A stretch of 39,912 nucleotides of DNA from JBBECF01 sp040881945 (GCA_040881945.1 JBBECF010000047.1:1-39912), one strand, 5' to 3'; numbered from the stretch's first letter, positions 1 to 9,013 are shown. Numbers and translations are program-made. The notes: generated by a model from the sequence alone, not told the origin.

Positions 1-404
<404 letters not shown>

Positions 405-423
405 GCCTTGCCTCCGCCGCCGC

Positions 424-1566
424 TCAGGGACCGACCGGCCGCGGCCGGCCGGCCTGGAGCAGATGGCTGCAACCCTGGCGGCGCGCCTCGGCGCGGGCGT
501 CGGCGACGGGCTCGAGCCCGGCCACGGTCACCCAGCCGTCGCCGCGCAACCCCGCCGCCATCTCCGGCGGCGCGCCCAGGGGGACGAACAGCCGGCGCGG
601 CGGCGGCGGCGGCGGCAGCGCCCGCAGCAGCGTATCCATGTACAGCGTGAACCCGGTCGAGGATTCGCCGGCGCCGCTGAGGTAACGGCCGCCGCGGCCG
701 AGCTCGCCGCGGACCCGGCGGGCGAACAGCGCGAAGCCGATCCCGGTGTGGTATTCGAAGCCCCGGTGCTCGACCGGATCGACGGTCAACGCCAGGTCGG
801 GCGCGCCGGCGAGCACAAGATCGACGACCTCGGCCAGGCGCGCCCGTTCCGCCGCCGCCGCCCCCGGCAGCTCGAGGCGTTCGAGGCGGGCGAGCGCCCG
901 GCGCGCCGGCCCGGCGACGCGCAGCAGCTCGCGGAAGAGGCCGTCATGGTCCCCGGCCAACTCGGCGACCGTGGCGGCGTCCTTGCGGTCGAGGGCGGCG
1001 ACGAGCGCCGCCGCGGCCGGCGCCGCGAGACCGAGCGCGGCGGCGACCGCCGGAACCAGCGTCGGCAGGTTGAGATCGACCGACAGGGTCGCGACGCCGA
1101 CCTCGGCCACGGCCGCGGCGGCGAGAAGCACCGCCTCGGCGTCTGCGGCGGCCGAGTCGGTGCCGATCAGCTCGACGCCGGCCTGGCCGAGCTGCCGTTC
1201 CGGCTGCAACGGCGAACCGCGCAGGCGCAGCACCTGGCCGGCATAGCTGAGGCGCAGCGGCCGCGGCGCGCTGCGCAACCGCGAGGCGGCGATGCGCGCG
1301 ACCTGGGGCGTCATGTCGGCGCGCAGGCCGAGCATGCGCTGCGACACCGGGTCCATCAGCCGGAAGGTATGCGCCGCCATCGCCGCGCCGGGGCCGGACA
1401 AAAGACTATCTTCGAACTCGACGAGCGGCGGCTTGACGCGCTCATAGCCCTGCGCGGCGAAGCAGGCGAGCAGCCGCTCGACGACCGCGGCCTCGAAGGC
1501 GGCGTCGGGCGGCAGCACGTCGCGCAGGCCGGCCGGCAGCAGCGCCCGTTCGGCGGATCGGCCCAT
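424..1566 (-). CDS. hisZ: ATP phosphoribosyltransferase regulatory subunit HisZ
   Basis: HisZ is a catalytically inactive relative of histidyl-tRNA synthetase that partners the short form of HisG in the first step of histidine synthesis. The 380-residue product shows class II synthetase-like sequence: LPAGLRDVLPPDAA near the N-terminus, motif-2-like RLMDPVSQRMLGLRADMTPQ at about residues 65-84, then RLSYAGQVLR and FEYHTGIGFALF near the C-terminus. It is shorter than a true HisRS and lacks a clear anticodon-binding domain, which favours HisZ. The start is ATG 1564-1566 (MGRSAER); a longer reading frame would run back through the intergenic spacer. It sits between serA and purA, a common alphaproteobacterial order. 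Its 5' end and upstream spacer are repeated at 5370-5496. Confidence 0.9.
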   Translation of the reverse strand: MGRSAERALLPAGLRDVLPPDAAFEAAVVERLLACFAAQGYERVKPPLVEFEDSLLSGPGAAMAAHTFRLMDPVSQRMLGLRADMTPQVARIAASRLRSAPRPLRLSYAGQVLRLRGSPLQPERQLGQAGVELIGTDSAAADAEAVLLAAAAVAEVGVATLSVDLNLPTLVPAVAAALGLAAPAAAALVAALDRKDAATVAELAGDHDGLFRELLRVAGPARRALARLERLELPGAAAAERARLAEVVDLVLAGAPDLALTVDPVEHRGFEYHTGIGFALFARRVRGELGRGGRYLSGAGESSTGFTLYMDTLLRALPPPPPPRRLFVPLGAPPEMAAGLRGDGWVTVAGLEPVADARAEARRQGCSHLLQAGRPRPVGP

Positions 1567-1672
1567 CGGTTCCTCTTCGGCGGTTGCGGCGGAAAACGCC
1601 GGGACGGCCGCGAGCGTTACTAGCCGGTTTGCCGGCCGCCGACAAGCCGGCGCGGACACGGCTCAGAACGAC
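1546..1672. repeat. Junction repeat, copy A (serA 3' end / spacer / hisZ 5' end)
   Basis: This segment covers the last codons of serA, the 96-bp spacer and the first seven codons of hisZ. Positions 1546-1663 align without gaps to 5370-5487 with 9 mismatches by eye (about 92% identity), and weaker similarity continues to 1672/5496. It contains overlapping GCCGG-rich inverted repeats around 1622-1653. In copy A the sequence supplies the hisZ start codon and the serA stop; in copy B it has no gene to serve. Confidence 0.9.
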
Positions 1673-3240
1673 AGCGCCGCCGCCTGCGTCACGTTCGGGA
1701 TGCGCCGCACCTGTTCGAGCAGCGCCTCGCCGACCGGCTGATCGACCTCGATCAGCGCGATGGCGTCGGCGCCGGGCGCCGAGCGGCCGAGATGGAAGGT
1801 CGCGATGTTCACCCCGGCGTCGCCGAGCAGCGTGCCGAGGCGCCCGATCAGGCCGGGCTTGTCCTCGTTGGTGACGTAGAGCATGTGGCGGCCGAGCTCG
1901 GCCTCGACCGGGATGCCCTTGATCTCGACCAGGCGCGGCTTCGAGCCGCCGAACAGGGTGCCGGCCACGTCGCGGCGGCCGCGGTCGGTCGTCACCGTCA
2001 GCCGCACCAGCGTCTGGTAGTCGCTCGGCCGGTCGTGCTTCACCTCGGTCACGTCGATGTCGCGCTCGCGCGCGATCAGCGGGGCGTTGACCATATTGAC
2101 GCTGTCGAGCACCGGCGCCAGCAGCGCCGCCAGCGCGACGTTGGTGAGCGGCCGGGTGTTGAGTTCGGCGGCGTGGCCTTCGTACTCGATGACGACCGCC
2201 TTGAGGCCGGAGCGGGTGAGCTGGCCGGCGAAGCTGCCGAGCTGCTGCACGAGCGTCATGTAGGGGCGCAGCCTCGGCGCCTCCTCGGCCGTCACCGACG
2301 GCATGTTGAGGGCGTTGGCGACGGCGCCGGTCAGCAGGAAGTCGGCGATCTGCTCGGCGATCTGCACCGCTACGTTCTCCTGCGCCTCGCTGGTGGCGGC
2401 GCCGAGATGCGGCGTGGCCACCAACTGCTCGAGGGCGAACAGCGGGTTTTCGCGCGCCGGCTCCTCGGCGAAGACGTCGAGCGCGGCGCCGGCGACCAGG
2501 CCGCTTTCGATCGCCGCCTTGAGGTCGGCTTCGACGACGAGGCCGCCGCGCGCGCAATTGATCAACCGGACGCCGGGCTTCATCTTGGCGAAGGCCGCTT
2601 CGTCGATCATGTCGCGGGTCGCCTCGGTCAGCGGCACGTGCAGCGAAATGAAATCGGCGCGGGCGAGCAGCTCGTCGAGCGTCGCCTTCTGAACGTTGAG
2701 GTCGCGCGCGCGTTCGTCCGACAGATAGGGATCGTAGGCGACGACCCGCATCTTCAGGCCGTGGGCGCGGTCGGCGACGATCGAGCCGATGTTGCCGCAG
2801 CCGATCAGCCCGAGCGTCTTGCCGGTCAGCTCGACGCCGAGGAAGCGCGACTTCTCCCAACGGCCGGCGCGGGTCGATCGGTCGGCGGCGGGGAGCTGCC
2901 GGGCCACGGCCAGCATCAGCGCGATGGCGTGCTCGGCGGTGGTCACCGAATTGCCGTAGGGCGTGTTCATCACGACGACGCCGCGCTGGGTGGCCGCCGC
3001 CACGTCGATGTTGTCGACGCCGACCCCGGCGCGCCCGACCACCTTGAGGTTGGCGCCGGCGGCCAGCACGGCCGCGGTCACCTTGGTGGCCGAGCGCACC
3101 GCGAGGCCGTCATAGGCGGCGATGCAGGCCATGAGCTCGGCCGGCGCCAGGCCGGTCCGGACGTCCGCCTCGAGTCCCCGCTCGCGCAACAGCTCGGCGG
3201 CGCGCGAACTCAGGTCGTCGGCTATCAGCACCTTCGGCAT
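1663..3240 (-). CDS. serA: D-3-phosphoglycerate dehydrogenase (long form with ACT domain)
   Basis: Oxidises 3-phosphoglycerate to 3-phosphohydroxypyruvate with NAD, the first step of serine synthesis. The 525-residue protein has an N-terminal substrate-binding part, a Rossmann NAD domain (GKTLGLIGCGNIGSIVADRA, about residues 139-158), the catalytic-region stretch FAEEPARENPLF and HLGAATSEAQENVA, an intervening domain, and a C-terminal ACT domain (about 455-525, VTNEDKPGLIGRLGTLLGDA). The length fits the type-1 enzymes with an extra domain before ACT. It begins 9 bp after the serC stop, so serB, serC and serA look like one operon. Feedback by serine through the ACT domain is known for some relatives; it cannot be judged here. 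Confidence 0.96.
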   Translation of the reverse strand: MPKVLIADDLSSRAAELLRERGLEADVRTGLAPAELMACIAAYDGLAVRSATKVTAAVLAAGANLKVVGRAGVGVDNIDVAAATQRGVVVMNTPYGNSVTTAEHAIALMLAVARQLPAADRSTRAGRWEKSRFLGVELTGKTLGLIGCGNIGSIVADRAHGLKMRVVAYDPYLSDERARDLNVQKATLDELLARADFISLHVPLTEATRDMIDEAAFAKMKPGVRLINCARGGLVVEADLKAAIESGLVAGAALDVFAEEPARENPLFALEQLVATPHLGAATSEAQENVAVQIAEQIADFLLTGAVANALNMPSVTAEEAPRLRPYMTLVQQLGSFAGQLTRSGLKAVVIEYEGHAAELNTRPLTNVALAALLAPVLDSVNMVNAPLIARERDIDVTEVKHDRPSDYQTLVRLTVTTDRGRRDVAGTLFGGSKPRLVEIKGIPVEAELGRHMLYVTNEDKPGLIGRLGTLLGDAGVNIATFHLGRSAPGADAIALIEVDQPVGEALLEQVRRIPNVTQAAALSF

Positions 3241-3249
3241 CGCGCCTCC

Positions 3250-4392
3250 TCAGACCGCCGCGGCGGCGGCGACCTCGCCATAGGCCCAATCGAGCCAGGG
3301 GAACAGGGCCTCGAGATCGGCGGTCTCGACCGTCGCGCCGGCCCACAGGCGCAACCCCGGCGGCGCCTCGCGATAGGCGCCGATGTCGTAGGCCACGCCC
3401 TCGGCCTCGAGCAGATCGGCGAGGCGCTGCGCGAACGGCGCAGCCCCAGGATCCGTCAGCCGCAGGCAGACCGAGGTGGGCGAGCGCGTCGCCGGCGATT
3501 CGGCAAGGAAATCGACCCAGCCGGCCCGTCCGACCCAGCCGTCGATCGCCGCCATGTTGGCCTCGACCCGCCGGATGAGCGCCGGCAGGCCGCCGATCGA
3601 GCGCGCCCAGCGCAGTCCGTCGATGGCGTCCTCGACGCAGAGCAGCGACGGCGTGTTGATGGCGTCGCCGCGGAAGATGCCCTCGATCGGCTTGCCGCCC
3701 TTGGCGAGCTGGAACAGCTTCGGCACCGGCCAGGCCGGCCGGTGGCTCTCCAGGCGGGCGACGGCGCGGGGCCCGAGGGCCAGCATGCCGTGACCGGCCT
3801 CGCCGCCCAGCACCTTCTGCCAGGACCAGGTGACGACGTCGAGGCGGTCCCACGGTAGCTCCATGGCGAATACCGCCGATGTGGCGTCGCAGATGGCGAG
3901 GCCGCGACGGTCCGGCCTGATCCAGTCGCCGTCCGGAACGCGCACGCCCGAGGTCGTGCCGTTCCAGGTGAAGACCACGTCGCGCTCCCAGTCCACCCGC
4001 CCGAGGTCCGGGAGCCGGCCGTACTCGGCCTCGATCGCCCGCACGTCGGGCAGCCGCAACTGCTGCACCACGTCGGCGACCCAGGCGCGGCCGAAACTCT
4101 CCCAGGCCAGCACGTCGACCCCGCGCGGCCCGAGCAGCGACCACAGCGCCGCCTCGACGGCGCCGGTGTCCGATCCGGGCACGACGCCGAGGCGATAGTC
4201 GGCCGGAAGGCCGAGCACGGCGTGGCTGAGCTCGATCGCCTCCGCGAGCTTCGCCTTGCCCGCCGGCGAGCGGTGCGACCGGCCGACGCAGGCGCCGGCC
4301 AGCGCCGCCGGCGTCCAGCCGGGCCGCTTGGCGCAGGGGCCCGACGAGAAGAAGGGCCGGCGCGGCCGCATGGTCGGTCGTTCGGGCGTCAT
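3250..4392 (-). CDS. serC: Phosphoserine aminotransferase
   Basis: PLP-dependent conversion of 3-phosphohydroxypyruvate plus glutamate to O-phosphoserine, the second serine step. The product is 380 residues. It shows RPFFSSGPCAKRPGW at the N-terminus, FTWNGTTSGVRVP at about 141-153, the PLP region CDATSAVFAMELPWDRLDVV and the Schiff-base lysine in SWQKVLGGEAGHG (Lys193). The sequence is of the alphaproteobacterial SerC type rather than the E. coli type. ATG 4390-4392 was chosen; a second in-frame ATG at 4371 (MRPRRPFF) is also possible. It lies 12 bp after serB and 9 bp before serA. Confidence 0.95.
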   Translation of the reverse strand: MTPERPTMRPRRPFFSSGPCAKRPGWTPAALAGACVGRSHRSPAGKAKLAEAIELSHAVLGLPADYRLGVVPGSDTGAVEAALWSLLGPRGVDVLAWESFGRAWVADVVQQLRLPDVRAIEAEYGRLPDLGRVDWERDVVFTWNGTTSGVRVPDGDWIRPDRRGLAICDATSAVFAMELPWDRLDVVTWSWQKVLGGEAGHGMLALGPRAVARLESHRPAWPVPKLFQLAKGGKPIEGIFRGDAINTPSLLCVEDAIDGLRWARSIGGLPALIRRVEANMAAIDGWVGRAGWVDFLAESPATRSPTSVCLRLTDPGAAPFAQRLADLLEAEGVAYDIGAYREAPPGLRLWAGATVETADLEALFPWLDWAYGEVAAAAAV

Positions 4393-4404
4393 GTCGCTCC
4401 TGCC

Positions 4405-5298
4405 TCAGTGATGAAACTCGGTCGCCCGATAGCCCTGCAGATAGAGCAGCCCCGTCAAGTCCGCATGATCGAGCCGGACGCGGGCGGCGGCGCGGACGGC
4501 GGCCTTGCCGCGGAAGGCGACGCCGAGGCCCGCCGCCGCCAGCATCGGGATGTCGTTGGCGCCGTCGCCCACCGCTGCGGTCGCCGCGAGCGACAGCCCG
4601 CGGGCCGCCGCCAGCTCCCGCAGCGCCCGAAGCTTGCCCTCGCGGTCGAGGATCGGCTCCGCCACGCGCCCGGTCAGCCGCCCGGCTTCGATCCGCAATC
4701 GGTTTGCCCGGTCCTCGTCGAAACCGCAAGCCGCGCGCACGGGCCCGGTGAAGCAGTCGAAGCCGCCGGAGACGAGCGCGGTATAGACGCCGTGCGCACG
4801 CAGGGTGCGGATCAGCGTCCGCGCCCCCGCCGTCAGCTCGAGAAGCGGCATCGCGCGATCGAGCAGCTCGGCCGGCTGACCGGTCAGCAGCGCCACCCGC
4901 TCGCGCAACGACTGTGCGAAATCGATCTCGCCGCGCATGCTCCGCGCCGTGATCGCGGCGATCCGCTCGCCGCAGCCGGCGAGCGCGCCAAGCTCGTCGA
5001 GCATCTCGCGCGTGACGATCGTCGACTCCATGTCGGCGACGAGCAGCGCCTTGCGCCGTCCGGCGACGGGCTGCAGGGCAACGTCGATCGGCGCCTCGCC
5101 GAGGCGGGCGCGCAACGCGGCTTCGAGGGCAGCGGCGTCACCCTCGATAGCGAGGTCGCAGGCCCGGCCGGGGTCCAACCAGACGACTGCGCCGGCCTGC
5201 GCCCCTGCCTCGTCGATCGCGGTCCGCGCCGCCGCGATCAGGCCGTCGTCAAGACCGGCCGCGCCCGACGCGGCGATCAGCGTCAGCACCCGAGCCAT
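4405..5298 (-). CDS. serB: Phosphoserine phosphatase
   Basis: HAD-superfamily phosphatase releasing serine from O-phosphoserine, the last step of serine synthesis. From the ATG at 5296-5298 the product is 297 residues. HAD motifs are in order: motif I LLVADMESTIV with nucleophile Asp89, motif II VSGGFDCFTGPV at about 177-188, and motif IV GDGANDIPML at 244-253. Residues 1-80 form an N-terminal domain as in other SerB proteins. An alternative ATG three codons upstream (5307) gives MRAMARV. It is the first gene of the serB-serC-serA cluster. The region upstream carries the junction repeat rather than an obvious native leader. Confidence 0.95.
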   Translation of the reverse strand: MARVLTLIAASGAAGLDDGLIAAARTAIDEAGAQAGAVVWLDPGRACDLAIEGDAAALEAALRARLGEAPIDVALQPVAGRRKALLVADMESTIVTREMLDELGALAGCGERIAAITARSMRGEIDFAQSLRERVALLTGQPAELLDRAMPLLELTAGARTLIRTLRAHGVYTALVSGGFDCFTGPVRAACGFDEDRANRLRIEAGRLTGRVAEPILDREGKLRALRELAAARGLSLAATAAVGDGANDIPMLAAAGLGVAFRGKAAVRAAARVRLDHADLTGLLYLQGYRATEFHH

Positions 5299-5598
5299 GG
5301 CGCGCATCCTGCCGGAGCCGTCGCCGCGCGTCCGAGGTCGGCCTGCACCGGCGATGCCGCCAACAGCATCCGTTCGGCGGATCGGCCCATCGGTCCCTCT
5401 TCGGCGGGCCCGGCGGAAAACGCCGGGACGGCCGCAAGCGTTACTAGCCGGTTTGCCAGCCGCCGACAAGTCGGCGCGGGCGCGGCTTGGAACGACGCCC
5501 TGCGCGGCAACGGGGACGCGACCGAATACAAGCACGTTGTGCTCGGCCTGATCTTCCCCGAATACATCTGGGACGCGAAGCTCCAGGCCGAGAAGGCG
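5299..5598. other. Intergenic spacer holding a displaced copy of the serA/hisZ junction
   Basis: This 300-bp stretch lies between the serB start and the vapC-like stop and holds no credible gene. Its main content is copy B of the junction repeat (5370-5496). The frames crossing it reproduce the first seven HisZ codons (MGRSAER) and then diverge, so there is no functional hisZ copy. I did not find a convincing promoter for serB by eye. Confidence 0.7.
5370..5496. repeat. Junction repeat, copy B (orphan copy upstream of serB)
   Basis: Ungapped match of 5370-5487 to 1546-1663 with 9 mismatches by eye. The minus strand repeats the serA tail (CGTTC followed by CAA instead of the TGA stop), the spacer, the hisZ ribosome-binding region and ATGGGCCGATCCGCCGAACG, after which similarity stops. 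It is in the same orientation as copy A. It could be a segmental duplication left by rearrangement of the ser-his cluster, or a small dispersed element whose other copy supplies the hisZ start. Confidence 0.88.
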
Positions 5599-6018
5599 CT
5601 ATTTCGGATACCAGAGTTCCACACGCCCAGGCGCCGCCGAGTGACGCTCGACTTCGGCGGGCGACGGGCGATACACCTTGGCGATGTAGGGCGGATGGTG
5701 TCGCTCGATGAAGCTCTCGATCCGAGCCAGTGTATTCACGAACGCTTGCGCGAGTTCCGGGTGCGGGGCGTGTCCGACGATCACGAGCAGCGCGACCCGG
5801 TGCTGCACGACGGCATCCAGTTCATTGGGCTTGTAGCGGATGCGGCGATCGTGTGTGAGGGCAACCCATCCCCGCTCGCCGATCGAACGCAGCCACTCTT
5901 CATCGGGGCATTGGGGCGCGAAGTGGTCCCGGTGTTTCTCGACGGTCAGCCCCGCCGCCTGCAATATCTCGGGAAAGCGGGAACCGAGGTCACGATCCGT
6001 GAAGAAGACAATCGTCAA
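5599..6018 (-). CDS. VapC45-like toxin with PIN-like domain
   Basis: Likely ribonuclease toxin of a type II pair. The 139-residue product begins LTIVFFTDRDLGSRFPEIL from a TTG codon (6016-6018) that overlaps the TGA stop of the upstream antitoxin by two bases; no ATG or GTG is better placed. The PIN-like acidic residues are visible: Asp near the N-terminus (FFTDRDLG), the PDEEWLRSIG segment, and ALTHDRRIRY in mid-protein. The tail SFIERHHPPYIAKVYRPSP is typical of the VapC45 PIN-like family. The tight coupling to a DUF433 antitoxin supports the call. The RNA target is unknown. Confidence 0.78.
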   Translation of the reverse strand: MTIVFFTDRDLGSRFPEILQAAGLTVEKHRDHFAPQCPDEEWLRSIGERGWVALTHDRRIRYKPNELDAVVQHRVALLVIVGHAPHPELAQAFVNTLARIESFIERHHPPYIAKVYRPSPAEVERHSAAPGRVELWYPK

Positions 6019-6722
6019 ACCGCCCGCTCGTAGAGCACGGCTTGTTCGATCTCCTCCGGACTCAGGTCGTAGTCGGCGGCAAGTACGTCGAGCGCCTCCC
6101 CGGCATCGATGCGTTCGGCGATGACGCTGGTGGAGACGCCCATCCGCAGCACCACCGGCCGGCCGAACGAGATATTGGGGTCGATCGCGATGGAACGTTC
6201 CTGAGCAGGCGTGTCCGTCGAAAGAAACGGATACAACCGCACCGGAAACTTCCATTCATCCCATTCGACTCGTTTCAAGTGCTCCTCGAACAGGCGACGC
6301 ATGGCGAACTGACCGGAGGCGGAAAGATTGATGAGTTTGCCATATCGGTCAAGGAAGACCTGGCCCGCGTCCGTACACAATTCCTTGCGAAGCAACAATC
6401 GCTCAATCTTGAGATGCTTCTCGGCATAGTCGAGAGCCTTCCGCAGCTTCTCCACCGATACGCCATGGTCGGTGCGCAGCGATCGCAGCACGTGCGCTTC
6501 GATCAAGTTCCAGAACGAGAGCAGCGGGGGCCGCAACGATGCAGGGCGGATCAGCGGACGAAAGTGACCGCCGCCGCCGGCGGTGGGGTAATGCCTGCCC
6601 AGCACCCAGGAACGCAACGTCGCCGCCGCCAGTTTGAGGTAACGGGCGCCCTCGACAAGGGTATAAGCGGGCCGGTCTCGAATATCGTTCGCGGCGGCGG
6701 TTTTCCTCACGGTGGCAGGCAT
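6015..6722 (-). CDS. VapB45-like antitoxin: HTH plus DUF433
   Basis: A 235-residue protein, likely the antitoxin and autorepressor of the downstream PIN-like toxin. Residues about 18-60 look like a MerR-like helix-turn-helix region (YTLVEGARYLKLAAATLRSW). The last 60 residues form a DUF433 domain (SIAIDPNISFGRPVVLRMGV, then VLAADYDLSPEEIEQAVLY). This two-domain layout is that of VapB45-type antitoxins. Start ATG 6720-6722. The stop overlaps the toxin start, so the two are translated together. Confidence 0.8.
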   Translation of the reverse strand: MPATVRKTAAANDIRDRPAYTLVEGARYLKLAAATLRSWVLGRHYPTAGGGGHFRPLIRPASLRPPLLSFWNLIEAHVLRSLRTDHGVSVEKLRKALDYAEKHLKIERLLLRKELCTDAGQVFLDRYGKLINLSASGQFAMRRLFEEHLKRVEWDEWKFPVRLYPFLSTDTPAQERSIAIDPNISFGRPVVLRMGVSTSVIAERIDAGEALDVLAADYDLSPEEIEQAVLYERAV

Positions 6723-6784
6723 GCCGACATCTTACTAGGACGCGCGGAACTACGCCAGAGTCTGAAAACGTCGGCAGGCTCCGG

Positions 6785-7261
6785 TCACGCCGGCGCGCGG
6801 GCGCTGACCGTCGCCTCGTGGCGGACCGGGAAGTTGACGGAGTTGGCGATGAAGCATTCGCGATGCGCCTGCTCGTGCAGCGCCTCGGCCTTGGCGAGGT
6901 CGCTGCCGGCGGCGACGACGACGACGGGGCGCAGGACGACCTCGGTGAAGCGGATCGCGCCGTCCCGCTCGGTCATGGTCCCGCGGGCGGCGTCCTCGTA
7001 GGCGACGACCGCGACCCCACCGCGCGCGCACAGCGCCAGGTAGCTCAGCAGGTGGCAGGCCGAGAGGGCGGCGACGAGCAGGTCCTCGGGATTGTGCAGC
7101 GACGCGTCGCCCCGGAAGGTCGCGTCGGCGGAGCCGCGCAGCGGCGCCTTGCCGTCGATCTCGACCAGGTAGTCGCGCGAATAGGCCGGGTAGGACGAGG
7201 TCGGCCCCCGGTCTGCGCCGGTCCACAGGATCTTCGCGGCGTATTCGTGGACATGGGTCAT
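6785..7261 (-). CDS. OsmC-family peroxiredoxin-like protein
   Basis: The 158-residue protein matches the OsmC/Ohr family, whose members reduce organic hydroperoxides through two cysteines. It starts MTHVHEYAAKILWTG and has the domain core HNPEDLLVAALSACHLLSYL with one conserved Cys, and CFIANSVNFPV with the second Cys about 60 residues later. It looks more like the YhfA/OsmC-like group than Ohr. The start (7259-7261) overlaps the stop of the upstream GNAT gene by ATGA, so it is the last gene of a four-gene overlapping operon. The substrate is not evident. Confidence 0.85.
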   Translation of the reverse strand: MTHVHEYAAKILWTGADRGPTSSYPAYSRDYLVEIDGKAPLRGSADATFRGDASLHNPEDLLVAALSACHLLSYLALCARGGVAVVAYEDAARGTMTERDGAIRFTEVVLRPVVVVAAGSDLAKAEALHEQAHRECFIANSVNFPVRHEATVSARAPA

Positions 7262-7785
7262 GCAACGGTTCCCTTCGATCGGGCGGCCGACGCACCGAGG
7301 TCGAGCTCGCAATAGATCACGCCCGGCAACGGGTTGTGGTAGTAGGCCGGGATCTCGCGGAACCCCAGGCTGGCGTAAAGCGCGCGCGCCTCGGGCATCG
7401 ACTCGAGGGTGTCCAGGCAGATGCGCGCGTAGCCGGCCGCCCGTGCCGCCGCGACCGCCGCCTCGGCGAGGCGACGGCCGAGCCCGGCGCCGCGGAAGGC
7501 GGGACACACATAGAGCCGCTTCATCTCGCAGCGGTCGTCCATCTGCGGGCGCACGCCGACACAGCCGATGACCTCGCCATTGTCGCGGGCGACCAGCAGC
7601 GTACCCGCCGGCGGCGCATAGGCGCCGGGCAGGCCCGCCAGCTCCTGGTCGAAGCCCTGGAAGCACAGCTTGAAGCCGAGCGAGCGCGCGTATTCGAGGA
7701 ACAGCGCCCGGATCGCCTCGATCTCGGCCGGAATCGCGGCCGCGTCGATCGCCAGCGGCGCCACGTCGGCGGCGGTCTTAGACAT
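7258..7785 (-). CDS. GNAT-family N-acetyltransferase (first of two)
   Basis: A 175-residue GCN5-related acetyltransferase. The acetyl-CoA loop is seen as RGAGLGRRLAEAAVAAARAA (about residues 111-130), preceded by the beta-4 strand MKRLYVCPAF and followed by the family segment ARALYASLGFREIPAYY. The N-terminal part AIRALFLEYARSLGFKLCFQ and the tail YYHNPLPGVIYCELDL resemble GNATs that often carry only a general label. The substrate cannot be read from the sequence. It overlaps the PhzF-like gene by 8 bp and the OsmC-like gene by 4 bp. Confidence 0.88.
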   Translation of the reverse strand: MSKTAADVAPLAIDAAAIPAEIEAIRALFLEYARSLGFKLCFQGFDQELAGLPGAYAPPAGTLLVARDNGEVIGCVGVRPQMDDRCEMKRLYVCPAFRGAGLGRRLAEAAVAAARAAGYARICLDTLESMPEARALYASLGFREIPAYYHNPLPGVIYCELDLGASAARSKGTVA

Positions 7786-8560
7786 GGATGCGGCCCTCCA
7801 GATAGAGCGCGGCGCAGCCGGCGATGCCGACGCGCGCGCCGCGGTCCTCGCAGTCGAGCTCGCCGCCGCGCCGCGAAACCTGCCGCGCCGACATCTTGGT
7901 TTTGCCCAGGCGCCGAGCCCAGTAGGGGATGAGCGTGCAATGCGCCGAGCCGGTGACCGGATCCTCCGGGATGCCGAAGGCGGGGGCGAAATAGCGCGAC
8001 ACGAAGTCGACGTCGCCCCCGGCCGCGGTCACGATGACGCCGACGCGGCCGAGGGTGGCGAGCGGGCCCATGTCGGGCGCGAGCGCGCGGACGTCGGCCT
8101 CGCCGGGATACACCGCCAGATAGTTGCCCTCGGCGGCCAAAATTTCGCTCGGCCGGCGGCCCAGGGCCTCGATCAGCGCCGCCGGTGGCGGACAGGGCAG
8201 CGCCGGCCGCGCCGGAAAATCGAGGGCGTACAGATCGCCGCGCCGGCTGACGCCGAGCGGCCCGCTCCGCGTCTGGAACCGGACCTCGGCGGTTCCGGGC
8301 GACAGGTAGGTGCAGATCACGAAACCGGCGGCCAGGGTGGCGTGGCCGCACAGATCGACCTCGACCGCGGGCGTGAACCAGCGCAGGTCGTAGCCGCCGT
8401 CGGCCGGCACGAAGAAGGCCGTCTCCGACAGGTTGTTCTCGGCGGCGATGGCCTGCATCGTGGCGTCCGGCAGCCACGCTTCGAGCGGGCACACCGCGGC
8501 CGGGTTGCCGGCGAACGGCCGCGCGGCGAAGGCGTCGATCTGGTAGAGCGGGATCTCCAT
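7778..8560 (-). CDS. PhzF-family isomerase/epimerase-like protein
   Basis: About 260 residues. The N-terminal MEIPLYQIDAFAARPFAGNP and NLSETAFFVPA are PhzF hallmarks; the Glu in NLSETAF is the catalytic residue in PhzF. The second half has AFGIPEDPVTGSAHCTLIPY, the conserved GSAH segment. PhzF makes phenazine precursors, but most family members, probably this one included, have unknown isomerase roles. The ATG at 8558-8560 is preferred because GGAGGAGG lies just upstream and relatives start at this point; an ATG at 8581 overlapping the previous stop would add seven residues. Confidence 0.85.
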   Translation of the reverse strand: MEIPLYQIDAFAARPFAGNPAAVCPLEAWLPDATMQAIAAENNLSETAFFVPADGGYDLRWFTPAVEVDLCGHATLAAGFVICTYLSPGTAEVRFQTRSGPLGVSRRGDLYALDFPARPALPCPPPAALIEALGRRPSEILAAEGNYLAVYPGEADVRALAPDMGPLATLGRVGVIVTAAGGDVDFVSRYFAPAFGIPEDPVTGSAHCTLIPYWARRLGKTKMSARQVSRRGGELDCEDRGARVGIAGCAALYLEGRIHV

Positions 8561-8577
8561 TCGCGAGGCCTCCTCCG

Positions 8578-8985
8578 TCACGACTCCCGCCGCATGATCC
8601 AGCAGTTGTCCGCCTTCTCGAGCCCGACATGGGGATAGTAGGACTGCGCCTGCGGCGCCGAAAGCAGGATCAGCGTCGCGTCGGGCCCGGCGGCGGCGCG
8701 GCTGCGGCGGATCAACTCGCGCCCGATGCCGCGGCCCTGGAACCGCTCGTCCACCGCCAGATCGGAGAGATAGCAGCAGAAGCTGAAATCGGTCAGCGAG
8801 CGGGCGACGCCGACCAGGAGGCCGTCGGCGGCGCGCGCCGCGACCACGAGGTTGCCGTGCTCGACCATGCGGGCGATGCGCGCCGGATCGTCCACCGGGC
8901 GGCGCGCCGCCAGGCCGGAGCGGCGCAGCACGTCGACGAACTCGGCCGGATCGAGATCGCGTTCGACGGCGTAGCGGATCGTCAT
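8578..8985 (-). CDS. GNAT-family N-acetyltransferase (second)
   Basis: A compact 135-residue acetyltransferase that heads the four-gene operon. The acetyl-CoA binding motif is FQGRGIGRELIRRSRAAAG (about residues 82-100), preceded by CYLSDLAVDE and followed by ILLSAPQAQSYYPHVGLEKA. The short single-domain layout resembles GNATs of the ElaA/YjaB type. The substrate is unknown. Its stop overlaps the alternative PhzF start by ATGA. Confidence 0.87.
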   Translation of the reverse strand: MTIRYAVERDLDPAEFVDVLRRSGLAARRPVDDPARIARMVEHGNLVVAARAADGLLVGVARSLTDFSFCCYLSDLAVDERFQGRGIGRELIRRSRAAAGPDATLILLSAPQAQSYYPHVGLEKADNCWIMRRES

Positions 8986-9013
8986 GCGGGCGTCCCTCGT
9001 CGGAAGGGCCTTC

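Noticed and set aside
1792..3858. Plus-strand open frame of 688 codons
   Set aside because: Complementary to serA and serC, no recognisable domain, low-complexity composition.
4222..6033. Plus-strand frame of 603 codons
   Set aside because: Opposite serC, serB and the VapC-like gene; no domain seen.
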